From: Clostridia bacterium
GTDB taxonomy: Bacteria; Bacillota; Clostridia; Oscillospirales; Acutalibacteraceae
Direction of reading: 5' to 3'
Length of the DNA stretch: 61,366 nt
NCBI GenBank assembly: GCA_017473435.1
Contig: JAFULG010000072.1
Location: 1 to 61,366, forward strand
The notes beneath the pieces were generated by a model. That model saw only the letters and a program-made list of their open reading frames with translations, was not told where the DNA came from and made no database searches. Positions within the stretch are counted from its first letter, which is position 1, and each line of letters begins with the position of its first letter. A program made the translations under genes and the position numbers. Below are positions 52,279 to 58,464 of the stretch, one piece after another.

Positions 52279-53126
52279 TCAATAAAAGCACTAAATTTCT
52301 TATAGTAGGTCTCGGACTTCTTGGCGGAAGCTATACCAGAGGTCTTACGGAAAAGGGCTACTATGTTGAAGCGATAACGAAAAATAAAGAGGACTGCGAC
52401 TTTGCTATTGAGCATGAAATGGTTAAAAAGTGTTCTTGTGAAGTTGATAGTGAAATGATAAAAAACGCTGACGTGATTATATTTGCTCTTTATCCTGACG
52501 TTTTTGTCAGCTGGATTGAAGAACACGGTGCTCAGATAAGACCGGGTACGCTTATCACCGACGTAACAGGCGTAAAAGGGTGTATTGTTGATAAAATTCA
52601 GAATATGCTTCCGCCGCTCGTTGAGTTTATTTCTGCTCACCCTATGGCAGGACGTGAGGTTTACGGAATAAAAAACAGCGATGAGAGAATTTTTTACGGT
52701 GCAAACTATCTTGTTGTTCCTACTCAGCGCAACACCGATGAGGGCATAGAGGCTTGTAAACGTATAGGTGAAATTCTCGGCTTCGGCAGAATAAGTGAAA
52801 TCTCACCCGAAGGTCATGATGAAATGATAGGCTTTGTTTCTCAGCTTACTCATTTTATAGCTGTAAGTCTTATGAACTGCTATGAGCACGAGAGGCTCGA
52901 ACGGTATACTGCGGACTCCTTCAGGGATCTGACAAGAATAGCCAATATTAACGAAACAATGTGGAGTGAGCTATTTCTTATGAATAAGCCTGCTCTTCTT
53001 GAACAGATTGAGCTTTTTCAGAAGAATTTCAGTCAGCTTCACGAATATCTCAAAAATGACGATGTTGACGGTATGAAGCGGATGATGATCACATCAACTG
53101 AACGGCGAAGAAAATTTGACAAATAA
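52272..53126 (+). CDS. tyrA: Prephenate dehydrogenase
   Basis: Oxidises prephenate to 4-hydroxyphenylpyruvate for tyrosine. 284 residues: Rossmann motif VGLGLLGGSYTRGL, TDVTGVKG, SAHPMAGREVYG (catalytic His), and the helical dimer domain with FVSQLTHFIAVSL. No ACT domain follows, so direct tyrosine feedback by that route is absent. Overlaps aroA by seven bases; GGAGG lies within the aroA end. Confidence 0.94.
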   Translation: MVINKSTKFLIVGLGLLGGSYTRGLTEKGYYVEAITKNKEDCDFAIEHEMVKKCSCEVDSEMIKNADVIIFALYPDVFVSWIEEHGAQIRPGTLITDVTGVKGCIVDKIQNMLPPLVEFISAHPMAGREVYGIKNSDERIFYGANYLVVPTQRNTDEGIEACKRIGEILGFGRISEISPEGHDEMIGFVSQLTHFIAVSLMNCYEHERLERYTADSFRDLTRIANINETMWSELFLMNKPALLEQIELFQKNFSQLHEYLKNDDVDGMKRMMITSTERRRKFDK

Positions 53127-53144
53127 CTACGGAGGTGAAAAATT

Positions 53145-54176
53145 ATGAATATGGATTTTGTTTGCAAGCTTCCCATTCCGAAGCTTATCAAGGAAGAATA
53201 TCCGCTTACAGAGAAAGCAACTGAAATCAAAAAACAGAGAGATAAAGAAATCAGAGACATTTTTGAAGGCAAGGAGCGTAAGCTTATTCTTGTTATCGGT
53301 CCTTGCTCAGCGGATAATGAAGATTCCGTTATGGATTATATCTGTCGCCTTGCGAAATTGCAGGAGCAGGTGAAGGATAAAATATTCATTATTCCGAGAA
53401 TTTACACCAACAAGCCCCGCACAACCGGTGACGGCTATAAGGGTATGCTTCATCAGCCTGATCCTAATGCTGCAGCCGATCTCATAAAGGGCATTGTTGC
53501 TATCAGAAAGCTTCATATGAGAGCGGTTAACGAAACAGGTATGACCTGCGCCGATGAAATGCTGTATCCTGAAAATCATCGTTACCTTTCAGATATTCTC
53601 TCTTATGTGGCAATAGGAGCGAGAAGCGTTGAAGACCAGCAGCACAGACTGACTGCCAGCGGTCTTAATATTCCTGTAGGTATGAAAAATCCCACCTCGG
53701 GAGATCTTTCGGTTATGATGAACTCTATTACTGCCGCACAGCACAGCCACGATTTTATTTATAGAGGCTGGGAGGTAAAAAGCCACGGAAATGATCTTTC
53801 TCATGCTATATTGCGCGGTTATGTCAATGATAAGGGTCAGTCCTTCTCAAATTATCATTACGAAGATCTTGCTCAGCTTTCAGAGCTTTATAGTAAGCAC
53901 AGCGATCTCAAAAATCCTGCAGTCATTGTTGATACCAATCATGCAAACTCCGGCAAGAAGCATCTTGAACAGCCGAGAATTGCAAAGGAGATTCTGCATT
54001 CATGTCGCCACAACTCTGATATAGATAAGCTGGTAAAGGGTCTTATGATTGAAAGCTATATTGAAGACGGCACTCAGAAAATCGGTGAAGGCATTTACGG
54101 AAAAAGCATTACTGATCCTTGTCTTGGTTGGGAAAAGACAGAGAGACTTATACTTGACCTTGCATATGCATATTGA
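53145..54176 (+). CDS. aroG: 3-Deoxy-7-phosphoheptulonate (DAHP) synthase, AroG-like class I
   Basis: First step: condenses erythrose-4-phosphate and PEP. 343 residues without a fused chorismate mutase or ACT. Of the I-alpha (E. coli AroG/F/H-like) type: VIGPCSADNEDSV, PRTTGDGYKGMLHQPDPN, IGARSVEDQQHRL, VDTNHANSGKKH and the final GKSITDPCLGWE. Placed last in the operon although it acts first. GGAGGTG before the ATG. The specific symbol among aroF/G/H is not implied. Confidence 0.93.
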   Translation: MNMDFVCKLPIPKLIKEEYPLTEKATEIKKQRDKEIRDIFEGKERKLILVIGPCSADNEDSVMDYICRLAKLQEQVKDKIFIIPRIYTNKPRTTGDGYKGMLHQPDPNAAADLIKGIVAIRKLHMRAVNETGMTCADEMLYPENHRYLSDILSYVAIGARSVEDQQHRLTASGLNIPVGMKNPTSGDLSVMMNSITAAQHSHDFIYRGWEVKSHGNDLSHAILRGYVNDKGQSFSNYHYEDLAQLSELYSKHSDLKNPAVIVDTNHANSGKKHLEQPRIAKEILHSCRHNSDIDKLVKGLMIESYIEDGTQKIGEGIYGKSITDPCLGWEKTERLILDLAYAY

Positions 54177-54208
54177 TTTTTGTTTAACATAATGTTAATA
54201 CAGCGTGG

Positions 54209-54262
54209 CACTTTCCTCGTATTGTGACAAAAAAACGTCAAAATCGGGGAAAGTGTTTGATT
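54209..54262 (+). terminator. Hairpin at the end of the aromatic operon
   Basis: CACTTTCCTCG pairs with CGGGGAAAGTG around a loop that holds a smaller TGAC/GTCA stem. The T-tract (TTTGATTATT) is weak, so some read-through is likely. Confidence 0.5.
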
Positions 54263-54277
54263 ATTCTGTGAATATTA

Positions 54278-54306
54278 TTGACAAACAGACAATAATAATA
54301 TACTAT
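54278..54306 (+). promoter_or_regulatory. Promoter of the 48-residue ORF
   Basis: TTGACA, 17-base spacer, TACTAT. Confidence 0.65.
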
Positions 54307-54333
54307 ATACAAAAAAAGAAAGGCGGTAAGAGT

Positions 54334-54480
54334 ATGGATTTTATACAGAGAACTATGACTGTTTTTGATGAGCTTATTCAGCGTGTAAAGACAATAGGCG
54401 TTATGTTGACATACAATTATCTGCCTGCAACAACACAAGAGAGAGAGACGTCAGGACTTTTCTGGATTTTCAATTGGTAA
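54334..54480 (+). CDS. Small protein of 48 residues, function unknown
   Basis: Starts MDFIQRTMTVFDELIQRV and ends SGLFWIFNW. Support for being real: a good site (AGAAAGGCGG) nine to ten bases upstream, its own TTGACA promoter and no overlap with other genes. It has an amphipathic helical first half and an aromatic tail with two Trp. It is too hydrophilic for a membrane segment in the first half. I know no family. A leader peptide for attenuation is unlikely because tRNA genes follow. Confidence 0.5.
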   Translation: MDFIQRTMTVFDELIQRVKTIGVMLTYNYLPATTQERETSGLFWIFNW

Positions 54481-54514
54481 ACAGCAGAAAAAATAAAAAA
54501 GTTTTGAAAAAGTA

Positions 54515-54543
54515 TTGACAAAATCTTTTTTTTGTTGTATAGT
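54515..54543 (+). promoter_or_regulatory. Promoter of the tRNA operon
   Basis: TTGACA, 17-base spacer, TATAGT, about 35 bases before tRNA-Val. Confidence 0.8.
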
Positions 54544-54577
54544 ATACGAGTCGTCGCGAGAGCGGTGGCAAGAATGT

Positions 54578-54653
54578 GGGAGCATAGCTCAGCTGGGAGA
54601 GCATCTGCCTTACAAGCAGAGGGTCACAGGTTCGAGCCCTGTTGTTCCCACCA
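54578..54653 (+). tRNA. tRNA-Val (anticodon TAC)
   Basis: 76 bases with encoded CCA. Acceptor GGGAGCA pairs with TGTTCCC; anticodon loop CTTACAA between TCTGC and GCAGA; T-loop GTTCGAG-type. Confidence 0.97.
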
Positions 54654-54656
54654 TAT

Positions 54657-54733
54657 GGCCCGGTAGTTCAGTTGGTTAGAACGCTAGCCTGTCACGCTAG
54701 AGGTCGACGGTTCGAGCCCGTTCCGGGTCGCCA
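54657..54733 (+). tRNA. tRNA-Asp (anticodon GTC)
   Basis: 77 bases with encoded CCA. Acceptor GGCCCGG pairs with CCGGGTC (one G-U), anticodon loop CTGTCAC between CTAGC and GCTAG. Three bases after tRNA-Val. Confidence 0.97.
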
Positions 54734-54742
54734 ATTAAATAT

Positions 54743-54818
54743 GCGGATGTAGCTCATCTGGTAGAGCGCCACCTTGCCAAGGTGGAGGTAGCGAGTTCGA
54801 GCCTCGTCATCCGCTCCA
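54743..54818 (+). tRNA. tRNA-Gly (anticodon GCC)
   Basis: 76 bases with encoded CCA. Acceptor GCGGATG pairs with CATCCGC; anticodon loop TTGCCAA between CCACC and GGTGG. Confidence 0.97.
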
Positions 54819-54821
54819 TAT

Positions 54822-54896
54822 GGTACCATAGCCAAGTGGTAAGGCCACGGTCTGCAAAACCGTTATTCCCCAGTTCAAATCTGGGTGGTACCTCCA
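54822..54896 (+). tRNA. tRNA-Cys (anticodon GCA)
   Basis: 75 bases with encoded CCA. Acceptor GGTACCA pairs with TGGTACC; anticodon loop CTGCAAA between ACGGT and ACCGT. Last tRNA of the array and border of the accessory segment: its 3' end (GTACCTCCA) recurs at 56538-56546. Confidence 0.97.
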
Positions 54897-54898
54897 GA

Positions 54899-54931
54899 AA
54901 AATCCTGTTCTTCGGAACAAGATTTTTTTTA
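54899..54931 (+). terminator. UUCG-loop terminator after tRNA-Cys
   Basis: AAATCCTGTTC-TTCG-GAACAAGATTT followed by T-run. A variant with a different stem (CCTCGTTC/GAACGAGG) but the same TTCG loop follows the tRNA-like end at 56546. Confidence 0.9.
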
Positions 54932-54932
54932 T

Positions 54933-55142
54933 CCAAGCCGACAGGCTTGGTATATCATCACGCGTCAGCGTGTATATCATCAACACGGCATAGCCGTGTT
55001 GTATCTCATCACACCTTTAGGTGTGTATTTCTGTCGGCTTGAGGATATGCAATGCTTCGCATTGATGATATTCAGCTTCTTACGAAGCTGATGATATGCA
55101 ATTCCTTGCGGAATTGATGATATACAAGGCTTCGCCTTGATT
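54933..55142. repeat. Hairpin ladder, copy 1
   Basis: Eight short hairpins in 210 bp: CCAAGCC/GGCTTGG, CACGC/GCGTG, ACACGGC/GCCGTGT, CACACC/GGTGTG, AATGC/GCATT, AGCTTC/GAAGCT, AATTCC/GGAATT, AAGGC/GCCTT. The hairpins of the left half are separated by TATATCATCA or close variants, those of the right half by its reverse complement TGATGATATA. An outer stem AAGCCGACAG/CTGTCGGCTT (54935-54944 and 55031-55040) can enclose the left half. Not coding on either strand. The last hairpin runs into TTGATT, the -35 of the next promoter. Confidence 0.85.
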
Positions 55143-55165
55143 TTTTAAGGTTAAGTTGATATAAT
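55137..55165 (+). promoter_or_regulatory. Promoter of the DUF3267 gene, -35 from the ladder
   Basis: TTGATT (end of the last ladder hairpin), 17-base spacer, TATAAT with extended TGA. Confidence 0.7.
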
Positions 55166-55183
55166 GCTTTCAGAGGTGATTAT

Positions 55184-55768
55184 ATGAAATCAGTAAATAT
55201 TTTACCCGAAGGCTATAAGGAGTTTTATTCAGTTGATTTACAGAAGGACAAAAAAATGTCCCTTCTGGTTAATGGAATCGCTCTTGTTATCGGTCTGCTG
55301 ATGTTTATACCAATGAACTTTTTTGTGCCAATATCAACACTTTTCTCTATGGAAAACGGTATGGCAGAGTATATGATAAGAATGTTGTCAATTGCAGTGC
55401 TGACGGTTATTTATATGGTTCTGCATGAATTGGTGCACGGAATTTCAATGAAGCTTTGCGGTACTAAAAAAGTCAAATATGGCTTTACGGGTATGTATGC
55501 CTTTGCAGGCAGTGATGATTATTACGGTAAAAAGCCATACATTTTCATTGCTTTGGCACCGGTAGTGTTGTGGGGAATTGTCCTCGCTGTGATAAATTTC
55601 TGTGTTCCATATGAATGGATATGGGTGGTTTACTTTTTGCAGATATTCAATATCTCAGGTGCAGCAGGTGACTTTTTTGTTACAGCTAAGTTTTCAGGAT
55701 TTCCTGAAGATATTCTGGTGAAGGATCATGGAGTCGGAATGGTTGTTTATTCAAGAATTTATGAGTGA
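55184..55768 (+). CDS. DUF3267 membrane metalloprotease-like protein
   Basis: 194 residues with about four membrane segments. The third carries HELVHG, a zincin HExxH, followed by the family's aspartate and His-poor C-terminal loop; this matches DUF3267 putative zinc peptidases. Such proteins resemble site-2 proteases, but substrates are unknown. AGAGGTGA before the ATG. First gene behind the ladder next to tRNA-Cys, so likely accessory rather than core. Confidence 0.85.
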   Translation: MKSVNILPEGYKEFYSVDLQKDKKMSLLVNGIALVIGLLMFIPMNFFVPISTLFSMENGMAEYMIRMLSIAVLTVIYMVLHELVHGISMKLCGTKKVKYGFTGMYAFAGSDDYYGKKPYIFIALAPVVLWGIVLAVINFCVPYEWIWVVYFLQIFNISGAAGDFFVTAKFSGFPEDILVKDHGVGMVVYSRIYE

Positions 55769-55799
55769 ATATTTGGCTTGTTGCCATTTTAAGCTGTAA

Positions 55800-55848
55800 A
55801 CACAAAAGAAAATCCGTTCTCGTGAGAGGACGGATTCTCTTTTGTATT
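55800..55848 (+). terminator. Terminator of the DUF3267 gene
   Basis: ACAAAAGA, AAATCCGT and TCTC pair with GAGG, ACGGATT and CTCTTTTGT, followed by ATTATT; a long stem of about 20 pairs with small mismatches. Confidence 0.75.
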
Positions 55849-55948
55849 ATTCATTTTTCAATATTCATCATTCATTATTCATTTCTGCAGAACGGATTTT
55901 CAAATGAATAATGAAAAATGAAGACGCTCCGCTGATGAATAATGAATA
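55849..55948. repeat. ATTCAT/ATGAAT inverted repeat region
   Basis: Several ATTCAT units (ATTCATTTTTC, ATTCATCATTCATTATTCA) face ATGAATAATGAAAAATGAA-like units across TTTCTGCAGAACGG, giving a long imperfect palindrome. Similar intergenic palindromes are common in Firmicutes; no gene is present. Confidence 0.6.
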
Positions 55949-55973
55949 ATTGTAGGCGGGACACCCGCACCGA

Positions 55974-56002
55974 TTGTAATTTCGCATTATGTGTGATATA
56001 AT
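55974..56002 (+). promoter_or_regulatory. Promoter of the GNAT gene
   Basis: TTGTAA, 17-base spacer, TATAAT with extended TGA. Confidence 0.65.
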
Positions 56003-56035
56003 TATATCGCAAAATATGAATTTGGTGGTGCATTT

Positions 56036-56449
56036 ATGATTGAACTTGCTTCTTACAGAGATAAAAAACAGATAATAAAATCTTATTCTTATACAAAACC
56101 TTATTTAAAAAGAAAAGGTACGCTTTATGTCGATAAGATTAATGATGAATGTAGGGGGTTCGCTTTTGTTCAACAAAGAAAAATAGTCAACGAACCAAAT
56201 AAAACAGAAGATTTGATATTAGTGATTGAGGTTTTCAAAGAAGAAAATAGAAATAAAGGCATAGCAAGTGCTTTAGTACAGCACATTATAAGTGAAGCTC
56301 GACGAAATGGTAGCTATCAGATAATAGCTTACTATCAAAAGAATAATATTCCGTCACACAAACTATGGATTAAGAATAGTTTTTCAATTATAGGTGTTAA
56401 AAATTCTGTTACTCAAATAGTTAGTTGTATTGCTACATATAAAATTTAG
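56036..56449 (+). CDS. GNAT-family N-acetyltransferase
   Basis: 137 residues. The acetyl-CoA site is ENRNKGIASALV (R-x-x-G-x-A), with a strand (LILVIEVFKE) before it and the IIAYYQKNNIPSHKLWIKNSF block after it. The acceptor is unknown; GNAT proteins act on antibiotics, ribosomal proteins, toxins or small amines. Base composition is clearly more A/T-rich than in the core genes, which supports transfer. GGTGGTG before the ATG. It closes the first cassette-like segment; the tRNA-like sequence follows 72 bp later. Confidence 0.82.
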   Translation: MIELASYRDKKQIIKSYSYTKPYLKRKGTLYVDKINDECRGFAFVQQRKIVNEPNKTEDLILVIEVFKEENRNKGIASALVQHIISEARRNGSYQIIAYYQKNNIPSHKLWIKNSFSIIGVKNSVTQIVSCIATYKI

Positions 56450-56521
56450 TTTTATGTGCTTGAATTGTTTTAATTAGCTTAGTTTTTACCTTGAAATACA
56501 ATTCTAAAACTATCAATTATA

Positions 56522-56546
56522 GGTTCTAAAGTGAGACGTACCTCCA
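56522..56546 (+). repeat. tRNA-like 3' end, copy 1 (possible attachment-site remnant)
   Basis: GGTTCTAAAGTGAGACGTAC then CTCCA. Aligned without gaps to the last bases of tRNA-Cys it keeps GTTC, AAA and GTACCTCCA, that is T-loop, acceptor end and CCA. It recurs at 57686-57705 with three changes in 20 bases including the one in the T-loop position. Confidence 0.65.
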
Positions 56547-56580
56547 AAAAATCCTCGTTCTTCGGAACGAGGATTTTTTT
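56547..56580 (+). terminator. UUCG-loop terminator after the tRNA-like end
   Basis: AAATCCTCGTTC-TTCG-GAACGAGGATTT then T-run; same place and loop as the terminator after tRNA-Cys, with paired changes in the stem. Confidence 0.9.
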
Positions 56581-56582
56581 AT

Positions 56583-56767
56583 ACAAGCCGACAGGCTTGG
56601 CATATCATAACGCTTTAGCGTGTATATCATCAACACGGCATAGCCGTGTTGTATCTCATCACACCTTCAGGTGTGTATTCTGTCGGCTTGATGATATACA
56701 AAACTGCGTTTTGATGATATGCAATTCCTTACGGAATTGATGATATACAAAGGCTTTCGCCTTGATT
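56583..56767. repeat. Hairpin ladder, copy 2
   Basis: Seven hairpins in the order of copy 1 with two of the right-half hairpins replaced by one (AAAAC/GTTTT). Stems are kept while loops vary: GTCA to TTTA in the second hairpin, TTTA to TTCA in the fourth, TTGC to TTAC in AATTCC/GGAATT. Spacers again switch from TATATCATCA to TGATGATATA at the midpoint. Confidence 0.85.
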
Positions 56768-56789
56768 TTATGTAAATTTATAGTATAAT
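56762..56789 (+). promoter_or_regulatory. Promoter at the end of ladder copy 2
   Basis: TTGATT from the ladder end, 16-base spacer, TATAAT: the same arrangement as in copy 1. Confidence 0.65.
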
Positions 56790-56826
56790 CGTCACAAGGA
56801 AATGATTTTATGTATCCAAGAATTAT

Positions 56827-57153
56827 TTGCTTATATATTCGGAGCAGTTAGCAACGGATATTGAATTGCTTTGTCAAAATATTAAAGCACCGTCAAATAC
56901 ACTGTTTCAAATCCGTAAAAGTTCAAGTAGTGTTTATGTAAATATTCGTGAAGCAAATTACGTTCAGAGTAGGGCAGATATGCTTTCTAAATTTGAAATA
57001 GCACTAAAAGAGTGTAGATAAACAGAGGGTTGGTTACAACTTTTGTTTAATACTAAGTCTATTGATGAAGATACATATAAAAAGAACAGAAATCTTTGTG
57101 GCAGAACAAGAAGAATGTTAATTGCAAGTTGTAAAACTCTTAAAGATAAATAA
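56827..57153 (+). pseudogene. Four-helix bundle protein (23S rRNA intervening-sequence type), broken
   Basis: The frame gives LIYSEQLATDIELLCQNI, SSSSVYVNIREANYVQSRAD and LSKFEIALKEC, the typical S23/four-helix-bundle sequence, then meets TAA at 57019-57021. Reading on in the same frame gives the expected rest (TEGWLQLLF, SIDEDTYKK, to KTLKDK) and a second stop at 57151. No ATG with a ribosome binding site lies in frame at the 5' end either. So a nonsense change and a lost start disabled the gene. Family members often sit near rRNA or mobile elements and their role is unclear. Confidence 0.75.
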
Positions 57154-57170
57154 AAAGGAGTGTTATATGT

Positions 57171-57683
57171 ATGAACAACAAAACTAAAAAGCGTACAAAA
57201 AACATTATAATTTTCCTTGTTGTTTTAATTTGCGGAGCGTTAGCTATTTATGGTGCGATTATTGGTTTGTTTTCTTATTTAGACAGTAGCGTTGAACCAA
57301 GCAAATCTGAGTTGCTTCTAACTTCTATGGGTGAATTTACCACAGAAGAACATTATAGGTATGGTAGGTGGCAAGATGGTGCCACCTACTCAAAATATGC
57401 ATATAAATCTGCCGATTTAAACAATGAATATTTAACCCGAATTACAGAAAATGATATGGGTCAAATTAAACATAATATTTCTAAGTTTGAATTCTGGGTT
57501 TCATCATCCGGTGAAGATGAAAAGGATAAATCACTTTATGAAAATTATGATTTTGACGTATCGATAATTGATATAAATGATTATTGGTTTATTGAATATG
57601 ACGAAGTAGATGATAGAGATTTTGATTTGTTTATCTTTGATACAGAAACAAATATATTATACGGATTTTATTATTCAATTTAA
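57171..57683 (+). CDS. Membrane-anchored hypothetical protein
   Basis: 170 residues: a basic start, one hydrophobic segment (about 11-34, NIIIFLVVLICGALAIYG), and an acidic, aromatic-rich outer domain (WQDGATYSKYAYK, YDFDVSIIDINDYWFIEYDE). I do not recognise it. AAAAGGAG before the ATG. A/T-rich like the GNAT gene. It ends three bases before the second tRNA-like repeat (57686), so it is the last cargo of the second cassette-like segment. Confidence 0.65.
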   Translation: MNNKTKKRTKNIIIFLVVLICGALAIYGAIIGLFSYLDSSVEPSKSELLLTSMGEFTTEEHYRYGRWQDGATYSKYAYKSADLNNEYLTRITENDMGQIKHNISKFEFWVSSSGEDEKDKSLYENYDFDVSIIDINDYWFIEYDEVDDRDFDLFIFDTETNILYGFYYSI

Positions 57684-57685
57684 AC

Positions 57686-57705
57686 GGTTCCAAAATGAGA
57701 CGTAC
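57686..57705 (+). repeat. tRNA-like 3' end, copy 2
   Basis: GGTTCCAAAATGAGACGTAC, matching 56522-56541 at 18 of 20 positions. It lacks the following CTCCA. With the earlier copy it flanks a segment of about 1.15 kb in direct orientation. Confidence 0.6.
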
Positions 57706-57709
57706 TGAA

Positions 57710-57747
57710 AAAAACAAAGGACTTCAATAGAAGTCCTTTGTTTTTTG
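57710..57747 (+). terminator. Terminator closing the accessory segment
   Basis: AAAAACAAAGGACTTC pairs with GAAGTCCTTTGTTTTT around AATA. Confidence 0.9.
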
Positions 57748-57897
57748 CTGTGTCCGCAAGACATAAATTAGTGCATTTATTATAATCGTCAGAAATACCG
57801 AAATAATTATTGTTAGCGGTACTATAATTTCAGTGTAACGAAAATATTTCTGAGGTATTGCTTTATTGCCGAAAAATATATTTATTTTTCTTGAATC

Positions 57898-57926
57898 TTT
57901 ACTTTTTTATTCGGCTGGTATATAAT
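57898..57926 (+). promoter_or_regulatory. Promoter of the Lrp-type regulator
   Basis: TTTACT, 17-base spacer, TATAAT. Confidence 0.55.
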
Positions 57927-57952
57927 TTAATTGATAGAAAGGTGATATATAA

Positions 57953-58408
57953 ATGGACAAAATCGATTACGAAATTCTTTCGTGTCTGAAAGAAAATGCC
58001 CGTGAAAATGCGACTAATATCGGTGCTAAAATCAATCTTTCAACCTCAGCGGTTATAGAAAGAATAAAAAAGTTTGAAGCATCAGGGCTTATTAAACAGT
58101 ATACAATAGTGTTAGACCAACAGACTCTCGGCGGCGAGCTTATGGCTTTTATAAGTGTACGCCTTGAGCACCCGAAGTATTATGAAAATTTTGTTGAACT
58201 GATAAATTCACACAATTCAATAGCAGAGTGCTATTATATAGCCGGTGACTTTGATTTTATAATAAAGATTATCACAAAAAATGCACAAAGCCTTGAGGAT
58301 ATTCTGAATTATATCAAATCAATTGAAGGTGTTTCTCTTACGAGAACATCAGTTGTGCTCTCAACGAATAAAAATGAAGTTTGCATGCTTCCTGAAATAA
58401 GTAAATAA
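57953..58408 (+). CDS. Lrp/AsnC-family transcriptional regulator
   Basis: 151 residues: N-terminal helix-turn-helix (IDYEILSCLKENARENATNI, STSAVIERIKKFEASG, ending in the IKQYTIVLDQ link) and a C-terminal RAM ligand domain (VEL...SIAECYYIAGDFDFIIKI). Such regulators sense amino acids. It lies 56 bp before pntAA in the same direction, so it may control the transhydrogenase operon or be its first gene; this is inferred from position only. Confidence 0.92.
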   Translation: MDKIDYEILSCLKENARENATNIGAKINLSTSAVIERIKKFEASGLIKQYTIVLDQQTLGGELMAFISVRLEHPKYYENFVELINSHNSIAECYYIAGDFDFIIKIITKNAQSLEDILNYIKSIEGVSLTRTSVVLSTNKNEVCMLPEISK

Positions 58409-58464
58409 TCCGTTCTGAAACGGGTTGAAAATAAAAAATATATATGAAGAAAGGGTTTGAAGTT

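Noticed and set aside
54334-54480. Trp-rich end of the small ORF as an attenuation leader for downstream genes
   Set aside because: tRNA genes with their own promoter follow; no terminator/antiterminator pair overlaps the ORF end.
54933-56767. CRISPR array, because of short repeats with regular spacing
   Set aside because: The repeats are paired arms of different hairpins, spacers are constant instead of unique, unit lengths are far too short, and no cas gene is near.
56802-56850. Alternative ATG starts (56802, 56810) for the four-helix bundle gene
   Set aside because: Both lie in other frames and stop within a few codons; they do not join the conserved frame without a frameshift.
54822-57705. 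Prophage or integrative conjugative element at tRNA-Cys
   Set aside because: No integrase, structural, replication or conjugation gene lies within it; only the att-like repeats and accessory genes are present, so I report it as a cassette-like segment.
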